DNA of 64,000 nt from Cinnamomum chago (GCA_038049695.1 CP142452.1:94929501-94993500), one strand, 5' to 3'; shown: positions 41,001-53,287, numbered from the stretch's first letter. Notes: generated by a model not told the origin, from the sequence alone. Program-made: numbers and translations.

Positions 41001-44000
41001 GGATATAAGATAATACAAGTTGCCATAAACCTCCACGTATGGCTCAGAGCTGCAATCAATTATTGTAACACATCGAGCAGAAAACATATCATCTTTGGAA
41101 ATAAATAAAAAAGTCATGGCATAAAAAAGAACAAACAAACTACATGAAGAGTTCATAAGGAATTTATAGCTAGCATACCTCCCTGTGGATAATGTTTTGC
41201 AAGCTTTGAAGACACGCCCATCAGGAAAAGCAATACTGAAGATGGTTTCCTGACTTCCATCAGAAACAGCCGCTTCATAAAGCTTATCTTCACATAAATC
41301 AAAACTATCTAGGAACTTATCTATTGGATTTTCATTCAGCATATCTTCTGGTGGATGTGGAAAGTGTCTACGTATAGCTCTTAATACTCTTCGAAGTTTA
41401 ACCAAGCCAGCTCTCTGACATAATGTGAACATTATGTAAAGAAAAAAGGTCATAAAAATAAAAATCATTATGAGATGTTTACCAAAATGCATCATAGAAC
41501 TGTTAGGATCTTAGAAATACTCACAGATGAAGCCTTCGCATATGGTAATATATACTGAAAGACATCAGCACATTGCTCCTTAGTTTGATAATCTCCACGG
41601 CTAGTGTTTTTGTGTATGGCAAGGTCATCATCAGATGAATCAGGACCACATTTAAGATTTAGACCATATAAGCAGAAAAAGCTCTGATCCAAGGCATTAT
41701 CAATACCCAACTCCACCTTCTCCCTTTCAACATCAGTATGATGATTTCCACATTCATCAACTTCACCGCTTACATTTTGCATATCCAAATGACGCAATTT
41801 TCCATCAGAACCATCTCGGTCACCTTCTACTAATTCCTCATGCTTCTCTAGAGCTTCATGAGGAAAGAGGCCTTCAGAAGTCGTTTCTTTTGGAGCATCT
41901 TTATGAAGAACTATAATATCCTCTTTTGCAACTCTAACAGACTCAACTTCCACATCAGTACTCAACTTTGAAGCACTTAAAGATGTTTTGGCATCATAAT
42001 CAAAACAATGCAAGTTGTTGCTTTGTTTTGTTTCAATGCCTCTGTTTGAAGATTGAAAACCTGACTTCAGTTTCATATCTAAGGCCAAAAGATGTTTTAT
42101 CGCAAGCTTGAGAAATGTCCCTTCTTCACCTTCACTATCTTTACCAGCACAGCAAAGTCCATATTCAGCAAGCAATTCATGGATAGCCACAATTAATTCA
42201 ACCTGAAATAGAAAGTCAAAACAAACTTGCACTTAATTGCTAAGCTAAATTTAGATGTAAGGCCAAATATTACAAGGCTTCCACCTGCTGGATATTGCAT
42301 TAATTAAATATTTGCAATATTTGGTGGAAATGGATGCCATATCTCACAATATTACAGCCCTGCATTTGAGTGCCATCAACATGACAACATTAAATATTTT
42401 TATGTTTAAGTGCTGCAAAAGTATACATACCCAAACTCATTTACAAGAAGAAAAGGGCAGCTAAGATTCTCTCTCTTTTAGTTTTTGGAGTTTGAAAGTA
42501 GTTAGGACATAATTAATAGTGCACTAAGGGTCTTGGTTAAATAACATTAGGAAGTCCGATAGAATAAGGATTGGAAATGGAGACTTTTATAAATACTAGT
42601 CAGACAATCAGTTGCAAGTAATTTTTAGTTTTTTCTTGTATGAAATTCCAGAGTTCTTTCAGATTCATGTGATCCTACTCTCCCTCTTTATATTGCATGT
42701 GAAAGTACTGGACCCAATCACATTTGACTGAATCAGGCCCCTTCTACACGTGGTTTTATTTTTATTTTATTTTATTTTATAACATCAGGCTCCTTCTAAA
42801 CCTGGTTTGCGTGAGGAACTCCTCCACTTGGAAGTAGCCTTTTCTCCTTTGCATCCCTGATGCTTAAGGGTCTAGTGTTGCTGCTTGAAGCACGCAATAA
42901 GAAGTTAATTACACCAGAAGACATATAATTTCGGCCTGAACCAGCTAGTCTGATATGCCCTGTAGCCTGTTGTCTAAATGAATCAGAGGCAATTTTGGGG
43001 ACTGTTCCTATGTAATTTCTGAAGATCTCTGGGATGTTTCTATTCAATTTCTGTTGTTCACATCTGGTGATTTAATCTTCCCTTTAAATTTCCTGCAAGT
43101 TCTACATTCTTTTGGTTTTCTTTGGGAGTCTATCTGAGCTACATCCTGCAACTGTGGTACTCTGACTCATCACAAGAAGAGTGTTTATTTGGTTTTCTAT
43201 TTCACCACAAATTGAATCCCAATGAGAAAGGCAGGACTTACTTGAGTTTTGATAGGAATGGCTGGGATGAGATGCTGAAGCTTGCAGAATGCAATGGCTG
43301 CATCTACAAGGTACTGGCTTTCTAGGTGCTCAGTTTGATTTCCAGTTCCTAAACCAGAGGATTTCTGGCAGAGGAGTGTGCCCACGACATTACACATAAC
43401 TGTCAAGATAAGAGATTGAATATGACCAATAATGTTAACTGGAATGCTGAGACCATCCTGCATGCACGAGATCAAATAAATAAAACCAAACAGTAAAAGA
43501 ATGTAAAAACACATTAGCTGAGTCAAATTGTGCAAGATGCATATATCAAGTTGTGCCCCTAGATTTCCTCTGAGATAAACATAAAAAGATAAGAGACTAG
43601 AAAAGGACAGTATATCAATATATTAAGATGCAAACTAAATAACAAAAATAAATAATAGTTAGAATGGATTTTGATTCCAAGCCTATTATATACATACATA
43701 CATACATATATATATAGGGAGGTGCTCTTGTGTGAGACTCTTACCTTATTATGAGAGATAAAGGTGGGGGCCCTCACATTTAAGTGTGAGGGCCCCCACC
43801 CTATCTCTCATAGTAAGGCGAGAGATGCTCTCATAGGAGCATCTCCCCATATGGGGGTGGTATTCAAGTGAGGGATTCCCTCACCATGTGTGGTGAGGGA
43901 CTCCCCTTTTTGGGGAGGTTTCAAGTACAAAAGGGCTTTTGTACTTTTTGGGAGTACACCCTTTTGTACTTGAAACTTCCCAAAAAGGGGAGTCCCTCAC

Positions 44001-47000
44001 CACACATGGTGAGGGAATCACTCACTTGAATATTTCCCATATATATATATGAACAGTTCTATTTCTATATGAAATACTGAAAAGCAGCACCAGCAATTAA
44101 CATAAGTACCACATGTGCTGTACATGTGTGGATGACAAACCATACATGCCACGAAAGTACAGTCTTAGAATTCAACTTCTGATTTGTGGAGGTGCTGAGT
44201 GGTGGAATGGTGTCATCTTAGTGTCTTATCATCTTAAGTTGAAGGGAAAGTTTTCTGTTGATTTACAAGTTTGGCATATTAGTTTTATAGTTCTCTATGT
44301 TTGAGGTTTTTCCAATTAAGTAATCAGTTATCATCTCAAAAGAAAAAAAAAATAATATAGGTTTTTTAAATCTAATTTAGGAGTGCTACACAGATGTCAG
44401 GGCCCATGAGAACACATGGAGTATCAATTTTGGCCTGGGTATCCTTCAGTAACTGTAGCATGACTAAGTGAGGTTTGAGATCTTTCCACAATACCATATT
44501 AAGAGTGAAATGATCACACATTTTCGTATTGTTTAGGAAATGAAAGAGCATCTCTACTGCAGAATCAAGAATACACCCAACCAAAAGTCTAGATAGAAAT
44601 TGAACATTTATATCCAAAAAATTAGACTTTTACTCTTTGACAAAGAGTGAGGTATTTACAAAATCAGTGTTATATTCAGCAAGGTTGCAGTATTATAATA
44701 AACTTGTTTTTTCGTATTTCTTGACACTATTGGCAGTTGGGGGCGGAGAGAGAGGAGGGGTCAGTTTTGTATCTTTGACTATTTCAAACAGTGGATATTG
44801 GTTATACTGTAGCATCAAGTATATATGAATTGTAGAGGAAGCCGGGTTAAGCAGGAATCAAGGAAAATGCACCCTGAAGATACAATCTGAATGCGCACAC
44901 ACACAACTTTTTTTTAGACTCTCTTTTTCTTAATGAAAGTTTTATAACCAGTATGTAATGAACCTGTGACTTCCGAGTTTCAACTCATAAAACCAGAAAT
45001 CTAGTCTATACAACTTGACTGTTTTTGTGACGCCCCGAAGTCCCACATCGACTATAGAAAGGAAAGTGAATGAGGTTATATGTAGAGCTTACACCATTAC
45101 CTTGCATGAGGCCTTTTGATGGGTTGAGGCCCATCAGAAGCAAAACCGTGAGGCCCGTGGGCCAAAGCGGACAATATCATGCATGCGTAAAGGGTGGGGC
45201 GTTACAAATGGTATCAGAGCCGACTCTTGACTAGTTCGAGTGTGGGTCCCCTACCGTAGCTTGGTGCAAGTGGGCGGGTCTCCATGTGGGCGGGCCAAGA
45301 GGGCTGGCAGGCTACTGCACAGGGACGTGCAGCCTTAAAGGGGGTGGATTGTGACGCCCCGAAGTCCCACATCGACTATAGAAAGGAAAGTGAATTGGGT
45401 TATATGTAGAGCTTACACCATTACCTTGCATGAGGCCTTTTGATGGGTTGAGGCCCATCAGAAGCAAAACCGTGAGGCCCGTGGGCCAAAGCGGACAATA
45501 TCATGCATGCGTGAAGGGTGGGGCGTTACAGTTTTGACATGATAGGTCAAAACACCTTCTAGTACTGCTGTTTTGAACATTAATTATTTATGAAACTCTC
45601 ATTGTCACTAATGTAGGCCTATCGGTCAAATGTCAATACTTCTGTGTAAACTAAATATTGTCTATCCTACACCTTTTTCAATGCATAGGATATTACTTAA
45701 GTTGAAATGTGCTCGTGACATGGCAAGTGCAGGTATGATGAAATCAATGAGTGCCATCTTATTTCCCTGTGGCAAGTGCCTTTTTGCATCTTCACAGTTT
45801 AAATTTCTCTAGTTGCATTGGAAAATGAAGTGAAACAATCGAATCTACGCAAAATTCCAACTTACAGAACTGATGTTTTGATCAATGAAATTCTTGACTA
45901 GAGATGCACTTCGAGATATTTCTTTAACTTCCTGTGCTATCAAGTGATTCCATTGCTTGCCCATGTTCTCCAAAGATTCAATTTCAGAAGAACCGTTTGT
46001 TTTCAATATTGACATCTTGTGGAGGGCCTTTTGAGAGAATGTAGGTTCTATCATACCAGCTGCAACAGTAAGTATCAGTATTTTCCGCCAGTGACAATTT
46101 AGAAACACTTCAATCTCCATCGGTTTTGCCTTCTCACATGCTGAGATCAGAACATCTAAGGCCAGTAATTCAACTGACGTAAACCCTTCACCTTCTTTAT
46201 AAGCTCCAGTAGGTAAATCAAAGTAAATCTCTTCAGTGGAAAGCAAAAGCGGAGCAAGCAAATTAACGCACTCTGAATACATTCCTTTGTCAATCATTTC
46301 ACCAGTAGTTTTTTTAAGTAAGGTATCAACTTTTAATAGATGAATTTCATGTAGAACTCTGTCAACACTTAACCCTTTTATAAGCTTGCAATGAGGCAAA
46401 GGGATAAAGAGAGGAGGATCATTCTCATTTTTGCCATTTCTAAGAAGTGATAAAGAAAAGCAAAACTCTTTATAAGCTTTTTCCTTTTCATTGGAAAATA
46501 TTGACAAGCGACCACTTAACCAGAAAAACCTGGCCCAAAAGGGACTTTTATTAGATAAGAAAGAATCTGGAAAAGCAGGTTGTTTGCAAGCAGAGATCTC
46601 TGTTTCCAGTGTGGTTGGATTTTGAGAACCATTACTTTGAGAGATACTTTCAACACCCGTGGGCTCTGATTGTGTAGCACCTTTGATGGGGTTATTCATC
46701 TCCATGATAACTTTCATGTCACAGTCAATATGATATGCACCAATAAGATGAGCGGGTAAGTCCAAAGCCACCATCTCAATTACTTTACAAAGATGATAAG
46801 ATGACTCAGAAAAGAACGAACTCTTGGATTCGTTGGCAGAACATGATCCAAAGTCATAGTAAAGTTCAGCAAGAAAAAGGCTACATTCAGGAGTCCTATC
46901 CTGGCCCCAATGTCTTGTCAGCTTCTCTAACTCTAGGAGTTTAATAAAGTTTTCCTGGTATGGAACATTTATGTGTGCAACTTCTTCTAAGAGCAGATGA

Positions 47001-50000
47001 GCTACATGATAAGCACCATAATTGTTTGAAGCGTCTGTAATAAAGCTCACAACCGCATTATATTCAGGATGGGTTGAACTTGAAACAGAATCAGGACCAG
47101 GAACAGAAAAACCTCCACTACAATTAGAATCCTTTATTGCTGACCTTTCAGCAATAAAAGGCTCTAGAGACTGGATGACAACTTTGGCCAGATCCTTGCT
47201 GCTTGCAAAGTCTAACTCTTCCTTCCCAGGTTTGCGACTTCGAAGCCTTTCAAGACGAGTACTTCGTCTTTCCTGTGGATGTTCTTCGTCGACACATGCT
47301 TCCTTTTCTTTCACCACATTTGCCTTCTCAGAGCCACAATCACTATAAGACATGTTTTCTCCAGCTGAAATGGGACTAACTCCTTCCCCTTCTGCAGAAT
47401 CCATGACATATTCTGATGGCAAGTGTATGCTTATTCTGATGTTGCCACGCCTATCCAAGTTTTCAGAACTGTCGCCAGTTTCTGATGATGTGCTTCCTGC
47501 ACCATTTACATGAGTGGCTGTGTTTCTGGCCATAACCTTAGCACGTCTACAACCTAGCTTTTCATTGTCATCTTGATAGCATCCTGCCCCATGCTCAGAA
47601 CCCCTTCCACTTAAGATGTTCAGGGTTGCATCTACAACAGCTGCCCAGGATACTTCTGGAAGATACAGATCTATAATCTGTTTATGCCTTTTCAAACCAG
47701 CATTCTCGTCCAGGCTCTCATCCGCTCGTTTCCTCTTTTCGGGAAACTTTAGTCTGACATGCTTCGGTTCCAGTTTATCTATACCACGTGGTGCAAATGG
47801 AATCGGATCTGATTCCTGAATGGTGCTTTTGACATGCAATGCACGAGAATGTGATGGCCAATGCCTAAGTATTAAATCTGCAACAGAAAGGCAAGCGACT
47901 TCATCACCAATAGCAATGAGTACTTCCAAGAGTTTCTCCATGCAGTTCCCTGCAGCAAATGACCAAAAAAAAACACAATTCTTGGTTAACATTTATGTTA
48001 AACCATGATAAACACAATCATGCAACAGATATATTGGCTTCGAAGGCAGTAATAGTGATGTGCAGAATTTAGAATCATCAAAGAACAGACTATGGACACT
48101 AGAGCAAATCCTTACAGTTGTTGGGACTGCAGAAAAGCCCTTGCTCGAAAGCCCACCGAGACATGCTAAACAAGCCCATGGTGCATGCCAATGTTCCCAA
48201 TTGATTCCAGACAACTGAGTCTTTAGCATCAATCTCTACTGCTTGAAGATAGCAAGAAAGTGCGCTCTCATAATGCATGGAACCTTGTTGAAGGAAACCA
48301 GAAGCGAGATTCTTCAGAGCCAAAAACCTGTAAGAATGTTAACATTGACATTGAGTAAAAAAAGAATACATAAATGTTAACTGATTATGATCTTGAAATA
48401 ACTACTAAAAAGAAAATAAACTGAGGGAAGAAAAAGGAAGAAGATCCGCAGCTATGATGCCGAAACACGTATGGTTTATAGTTTATCCTGCGAGACAATT
48501 CTACTTGCTACACCAGTGATCAAGATGCAAGTATTATATCAATACTTCAATAGCATTTGGTATGGTCAATACTACAACAATACCAAAGACAGAAAACAGC
48601 AATCTAGACTAAAATATGCAGAAGATATTGTAATTTGCAAATCAACGCTGGTTTAAAAATACTAACAAAATAAAGTAAAATAATGCAAAAAGAAAAAACT
48701 AAATGAAAGGTTCAAACAAGTCCAAAAGGAAAAGGAGTGCATAAGAATAGCATTAAAACTAAATAAGAATCAGCAGGATAAATACCAAACCTGAGCTGTA
48801 ATAAATGACCATCACTAGCATTACTGTCAACCTGCATAAAGTAAACACAAGCATCAATGAAAATGAGCTTTTCTTCGACACCAGTAAAGTTCCCTTGCAG
48901 CAAATAGTACCTGTGCATTTGATATGAGAGGATCTTTTAGGACAGATTCTAAAAGTTCACGAGCTTTTGTGAATTCTTTAGCTTGCAGCTGAATAAGTCC
49001 TTCATGGTAAGTTTGAGATAGATGAAATTCCTGAAATAATAAAAAATAATGTTATGTAGACCAATTAAATTGTCTAAAGTGTCCCGAGCTGGAAGATCAG
49101 CTGGGAAAGGGACGTCAAAGTCCTCCAGGAGGGACGCAGAGTAACCAAGTTTGAGCTCGGGTTAGAATGGGAAGATATCAGCCATTAGTACCTTAGAAGA
49201 AACTAGTGTAGATTAGGATAGCTGAGAAAAATATTAAAAAAAGAGAAGTTGTTTAAAGTATCAAAAAATTAGGAGAACGGATTAAATAGTTTTTCATAGA
49301 AATGAACATCACAGACGCAAAATTTCCACAGTTCATAAAGCAGAAACAACACTTAAAAGGTGAAGAAAACCAGTTCAATCCATCATTAGCAAGAAAGTAA
49401 CAGGAGAAACAGGCAAAAATAACAATAACAAGAGCAAGTTGACATTTCCTCTTCTTTTCTTTTGATCGATAACAAGTTACAATCATTTAATATCATTATG
49501 CTCAATCAATTCCCAGTAGAAAGAAAGGCCCATATCAAATATCCTAAACAAGGAACACACGCACGCGCGCGTACATGCACAAAATGGAGTTTTCACACCT
49601 TAAAAACTAAATTATGCCAAGCACTTTCTTCATAAACTGTTATATAGAAAACTGAACCATCAGCTTTTTCTGAATGAATCACAGGGGGATGCACATGATT
49701 TGTTTTCTTGGCAACCCGCCTTGTCTCCTACATGTCAGAGGCAGGGGCATCCCAATGGGATGAGCTGGAATGACAATTTCCAGTTCTAAATATGTAAAAA
49801 TCATAAATTCGATCAAATCGCGCATCATAGTATAGCCCCATTCATCATTGGCACAAAAGAGCATTGACTAATGAGCTATTTTACACTCTTTCAACGGCCA
49901 ATTTAAAACATGAGACCAATACCGTGGAGACTAAAGTGCGCGTTGCAGCATAAACAATTTGTTACATTATGTTGTGTAGTGCATAAATTGCAAGAAACAG

Positions 50001-50254
50001 ACACTGCGAGATGAATGGAAAGAAAGAAAAAAAAAAAAACAAAGGAAGGAAACGGAAAGAGAAGAGGAAGAATGAAAGGCGACAGACCTGAGCTTCTTTA
50101 GTTGGCGCAAGGGGCTCCCATTGGCCTTTGGAATCTGTGTCGTTTATAGCTGAGATGGAAAACTGAAGCAGGGAAAACACAATCAGATTTAGGATTATAA
50201 CAACTGTTTGGATTGAATTGAATCGACGAGGGAATTCGTTCTTACCATTGCCAT
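32005..50254 (-). CDS. CABIN1: CABIN1 homologue, TPR subunit of the HIRA histone-chaperone complex, 19 exons
   Basis: Minus-strand exons: 50254-50246, 50162-50088, 49030-48911, 48831-48791, 48327-48116, 47949-45866, 43457-43242, 42202-41525, 41414-41179, 41049-40839, 38441-38286, 38208-38051, 37956-37764, 35897-35500, 34983-34803, 34648-34419, 33484-32830, 32493-32409 and 32312-32005. Every junction is GT-AG and in phase; the total is 2081 residues. The protein matches plant calcineurin-binding-protein-1 (CABIN1) homologues, nuclear partners of HIRA, UBN and ASF1 in replication-independent H3.3 deposition. Exon 1 encodes only [22 protein letters not shown] follows. TPR helices span about residues 30-190 ([20 protein letters not shown] and neighbours). 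Basic stretches FPEKRKRA (about 228) and [14 protein letters not shown] (about 380) look like nuclear-localisation signals. The C-terminus is Ser/Thr-rich and divergent. Coding exons are 6.2 kb of 18.2 kb; the introns carry many transposons. Confidence 0.92.
34213..34306 (-). pseudogene. Decayed duplicate of CABIN1 exon 16 (3' half) in intron 16
   Basis: Minus-strand translation reads [35 protein letters not shown]. The true exon 16 end (34419-34505) reads [29 protein letters not shown]. The donor is retained (GG|GTAAAC here, GG|GTAGGT in the real exon). Intronic sequence on the other side is shared as well (ATGCATGATCT and ATGCATGACCT), so a roughly 190-bp block including exon and intron was tandemly duplicated. 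Two in-frame stops would truncate the protein if the copy were spliced in. Confidence 0.85.
39539..39838. mobile_element. Possible MITE in CABIN1 intron 10
   Basis: The left side TGAGAAC...TGGGGCCCAACTGTGGG is mirrored by a right side whose reverse complement is GTGAGAACTATCGGTGGGGCCC. Inverted similarity is imperfect and the ends are uncertain. It is the first of three adjacent elements in this intron. Confidence 0.45.
39875..40026. mobile_element. Palindromic MITE, family A, copy 1 (CABIN1 intron 10)
   Basis: Long terminal inverted repeats start GGGAGGTGCTCTTGTGAGAG on the left and end CTCTCACAAGAGCACCTCC on the right. They continue through ACTCTCACCTTA.TATGAGAGATAA to a short centre. TATATA flanks both sides, suggesting TA or AT-rich target preference. 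The same family recurs at 43716-43848. Confidence 0.85.
40041..40391. mobile_element. MITE with 22-bp perfect terminal inverted repeats (CABIN1 intron 10)
   Basis: The left terminus CAAGGCTCTCCTAAGCTCAAG plus T (40041-40062) is matched exactly by the reverse complement of 40370-40391. Inside are GTGGGNCCCAC-type words (GGGGCCCACC, GGTGGGCCCCAC). It lies 14 bp from the preceding family A element, so the pair is clustered or nested. Confidence 0.85.
42796..43047 (-). other. Unidentified open stretch in CABIN1 intron 7
   Basis: An 83-codon minus-strand frame with mixed, non-repetitive composition lies inside intron 7 (42203-43241), upstream of exon 8. I do not recognise it. CABIN1 exons 7 and 8 join in phase without it, so it is not needed by that gene. 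It could be a captured coding fragment or chance. Confidence 0.25.
43716..43848. mobile_element. Palindromic MITE, family A, copy 2 (CABIN1 intron 6)
   Basis: Starts GGGAGGTGCTCTTGTG and ends GGAGCATCTCCCC, with the shared inner motif TTATGAGAGATAAAGGTGGG against CCCACCCTATCTCTCATAG. The palindrome centre is CCCTCACATTTAAGTGTGAGGG. Flanked by a TA-rich (TATATA) stretch on the left. Confidence 0.8.
43853..44039. mobile_element. Palindromic MITE, family B (CABIN1 intron 6)
   Basis: About 187 bp that folds almost completely on itself. The left arm GGTATTCAAGTGAGGGATTC with CCTCACCATGTGTGGTGAGG is repeated inverted at the right as CCTCACCACACATGGTGAGG then AATCACTCACTTGAATA. An inner pair is TTTCAAGTACAAAAGGG and CCCTTTTGTACTTGAAA. 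It abuts family A copy 2. A degraded relative lies at 50787-50938. Confidence 0.85.
45026..45530 (+). mobile_element. Complete TRIM retrotransposon (CABIN1 intron 6)
   Basis: Two 181-bp direct LTRs (45026-45206 and 45350-45530) begin TGTGACGCCCCG and end GGGCGTTACA (TG...CA). They are flanked by a perfect 5-bp duplication GTTTT (45021-45025 and 45531-45535). After LTR1 is the Met-tRNA primer-binding site TGGTATCAGAGC (45209-45220). Just before LTR2 is a purine tract AAAGGGGGTGGA (45337-45348). The 143-bp interior has no coding capacity, as in terminal-repeat retrotransposons in miniature. The LTRs differ at three positions by my reading, so the insertion is fairly recent. It lies antisense to CABIN1. 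Confidence 0.95.
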
Positions 50255-50497
50255 CGTCGTGTTGTCTCGGGATTTCTAGGGTTTTGTTGCGGGACTGAAG
50301 TTTTTTCTTTCTTTCCTTGCTGCGATCAAAGTCGCGCTTCTGATTTTCAAGAAGTGTTGTTGCTCTTCTTCTCCTCGAGAAATCGTTCCGAGATGAAGTG
50401 CCTTCTTCTTGTGGGAGGCAAATCTTTATTTATCCGACGAAAACGTTCCGGGCTCTAGAGTATGAGTTTTACTTTTTATTACTCGGTAATAACTTCG

Positions 50498-50639
50498 AGT
50501 AATGCTACTTCGACAAACTTTTTGGCCAGAATTTTGGCCAACCCATATGGTTTCCATTGAATATCATAGTGATATTCAATGGAAACCATATGGGTTGGCC
50601 AAAATTCTGGCCAAAAAGTTTGTCCAAGTAGACCTTTTG
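50498..50639. mobile_element. Near-perfect palindromic MITE with 10-bp duplication, upstream of CABIN1
   Basis: Arms 50512-50566 and 50570-50624 are perfect 55-bp inverted repeats around TAG. Extended by one mismatch they run from 50505 to 50631. The direct repeat AATAACTTCG flanks the element (50488-50497 and 50640-50649), and 9-10 bp duplications are typical of Mutator-like elements. The element ends 244 bp upstream of the CABIN1 ATG, in its promoter or 5' UTR region. Confidence 0.85.
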
Positions 50640-50682
50640 AATAACTTCGTACTGGCGCCCCCACGGTAAGTCGGTAACAAGG

Positions 50683-50716
50683 TTACGATTTACGATTTAC
50701 GATTTACGATTTACGA
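50683..50716. repeat. 7-bp tandem repeat (TTACGAT)n
   Basis: Four full units plus six bases of TTACGAT, in the region upstream of CABIN1. Confidence 0.9.
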
Positions 50717-50786
50717 AGAGTGGCGGAGGTCCCACTAATAACCTCGGAAAACCTTATATTTTTAGATTTTGAGTCATTTATAAAAG

Positions 50787-50938
50787 TGAAATATTTAAGT
50801 AAGGGATTTTCTCACCATATGTGGTGAGAGAGTTTTTTTTAGAGGACGTACTTAAATGAAGTACATCTTTTTATATTCGAAACCTCTAAAATAAATAAAT
50901 AAATAAATAAATAAATCCCTCACCATTTGAATACCCCC
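50787..50938. mobile_element. Degraded family B MITE
   Basis: Left GTAAGGGATTTTCTCACCAT with ATGTGGTGAGAG, right (reverse complement) GGGGGTATTCAAATGGTGAG then GGATTT. Both resemble the arms of the intact element at 43853-44039. An (AAAT)n microsatellite has grown inside the right arm (about 50888-50917). Confidence 0.65.
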
Positions 50939-52235
50939 TTTAAAAAAAAATACTTTATAATTTTAACTTGTAGATATATTTGCTACTATTTTGTGGGCCC
51001 TTAATTCATGACTAAATCATTCAATGTTCTCACATTAATAGTAAACATCAAGATTTAGTTTTATATCTTAAACTTTTTTAGATTTTGAAAATTAAAGAAA
51101 TATCAAAAAATCTAAAATACATATAAAATCACTGTACTCATTAGCTCACCTAAATATGGTTGTCTTAACGAACACGACATATCCCATTTTCACATCTCAT
51201 GCATAAGAGATGGAGAACCACTTGAGCTTGCATAAACTTTCTTCAAGCAAAAGACGAGTGATGCTCCCAAGTGGCCATAAAGTTGATTATAACTAACACG
51301 TGTGGTGATTACCTCCAAATCGAGGCTGCTGCCAAAGTCAAAAGAATTCTATTGTTCATGGTTAGGCTAACGCTTAAAGTAAGGATGTAAATGAGTCGAT
51401 TCCAAAGCATAACCATGCTTGGCCCAAAGCTAGATCCATTTCTAAGTTTCTTTTTCCCACTCCTGGATCCAATTTACAATAGTAAAGACTCGTATATAGG
51501 TCTTGGACCATGGGTTGAAACCTATATGGATCCATATTCAAAATCCTTTTAAAACCTAAATTGGGTTCTTAGCTTGAACATGAACCCATTTATAAATTAG
51601 AACCTTTCAAGTTCCAAATTTGATTTTTTATGGGTTGGAACATCTAGATAATGAGAAAACTGGATACCTGTTTACAACTGTGACTTGCACGAATGAAATT
51701 GAGATATTCATAAACTGACATTTATTTTGAGTATTTAGTTGTATTTGGGATTGATGACTGTCTTGTTCTCGACGGATGAATGAAAAGCCTTTAAGTTGTT
51801 CTTATGCTAAGTCATTTTTTGTGGGCTAATCAGTTATTTACAATTGTTTTTCCATGAGAATATAAAAAATCATTTGATATAGTTTGAGAGAAATTTCCGA
51901 AGACATGGAAAGCGAAAATCAATTGAATGGCTCTTCCACAACATTACACAAATGTTCCCATTAGTGGGCACTTTTGAAGAGCTCACAAATTTATCATGTG
52001 CTTTTATAAAAAGAGGACATTTGCTTATAGTAGTTTAACATTTTCACAAGTGAGCCTCACCAAAGAGTCACCAATTTCGCATGACTAAGTGGAGATAAAG
52101 GCTCAACAAACGGACTAAAATCACTTATATTTTATAAAAGATAAAAGAATCAGCGTGATAGTTGGCCTCTCCTGCTATAATCAAAGTTCAACTTGTTATT
52201 TTAACCATTTAGAGATATTAGAATTAGTCACAACC
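50939..52235. other. Intergenic, no gene seen
   Basis: AT-rich sequence with no recognisable protein or RNA gene. A stretch near 51385-51620 with GGATGTAAATGAGTCGA and GGTTGGAAC words resembles degenerate hAT-type non-autonomous elements, but no ends could be fixed. Confidence 0.5.
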
Positions 52236-52564
52236 TGGGCTGTTTGGACAGACAAAACATAGAGTTGAATGAAGTAAAATGGGCCCTAATAGTGTAAGAT
52301 TCCAAGTCTACTCTTTTTGGATGAGCCTTGCCCAATAATTGAAGTAATGTTGCAAGCCACATATACTCCATTTCACTTCAACTCTAAATACTTTCATTTC
52401 ATTGAGTAAGAATGTATTCTACTCCAAACTATAACTTCAAAATAAGCATTCAAATGGAGTGAAGTGGTGTACTATATTTTAACTTCAATCTACTTCTCTT
52501 CATTCCACTCCACATGTAAAATCCGTTTCATTTTACTCCATTCATCATTTATCCAAACAAGCTC
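52236..52564. mobile_element. Possible MITE with GGGCTGTTTGGA-type ends
   Basis: Left end GGGCTGTTTGGACAGACAAA, with GAATGAAGTAAAATG inside. The reverse complement of the right end is GAGCTTGTTTGGATAAATG, with GAATGGAGTAAAATG inside. The interior repeats GAAGT and CACTCCA-type words in inverted fashion. No target duplication was recognised. Confidence 0.55.
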
Positions 52565-52848
52565 TAGACTTAGACTAAGCATCGACGCGCAAATCAGTCT
52601 GCCACTAACCTGAAAAAGGAATGCCTATAATAAAATGACCGATTTGTCTAAACAGTTGCAGGTAAGTTTGAAAAACTGATGAAAAGTCCGGTTCGGCTTA
52701 GCCCAATTGACTAAAACATCGGGCTAAGGTCTGAATTCAATGCCTATGTTGGGCTTCGGCCGTGTAAGCTCTGTATATCCAAATTCCAAAGTCCGTCGGA
52801 TATAACTCAATCCCGCCAGACCCGGCCCACGAACACCCTAGTTGTGAT

Positions 52849-53287
52849 TAGGGTTGTAAACAGGTCGGTTCTGGTCCGGATCCATGGTGGAACCGGAACC
52901 ATTTTCTAAGAGGGGGAACCGGAACAGGAACCAGAAAACTGGTTTCGGAATCGGAACCAATAATATTAATGGAACCGGAACCATTTGTGAGGCGGGTTTG
53001 GTTCCGGTTCCGGATATGAAATGTAGAAAAGTATAAACCCTAATGTAGAAAAGTAAGAATGATTCTGTTTTCACATACTAAAATTACCTTGTGTTAATGT
53101 ATATTGGGTCGACCCGGGTCCATGTGTCTGAGCCACTGTGGATCTGGAACCGGAACCGTTTAAGTATCGGTTCTAAAAAAAGAATTTAGAACCGGAACTA
53201 TTTGCTTATCGAGATCGGACTCACACCCAGAATCTAACGGTTTGGAACATTCGGATAATTGGAGAGTCGGACCCATTTAGAACCCTA
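52849..53287. mobile_element. Non-autonomous hAT-like element upstream of the small gene
   Basis: Left end TAGGGTTGTAAACAGGTC and right end (reverse complement) TAGGGTTCTAAATGGGTC are inverted repeats. The flanking octamers GTTGTGAT (52841-52848) and GCTGTTAT (53288-53295) agree at six of eight bases, consistent with an aged 8-bp hAT duplication. The interior is full of GGAACCGGAACC-type words, usual subterminal motifs of this kind of plant element. It ends 173 bp before the ATG at 53461. Confidence 0.75.
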
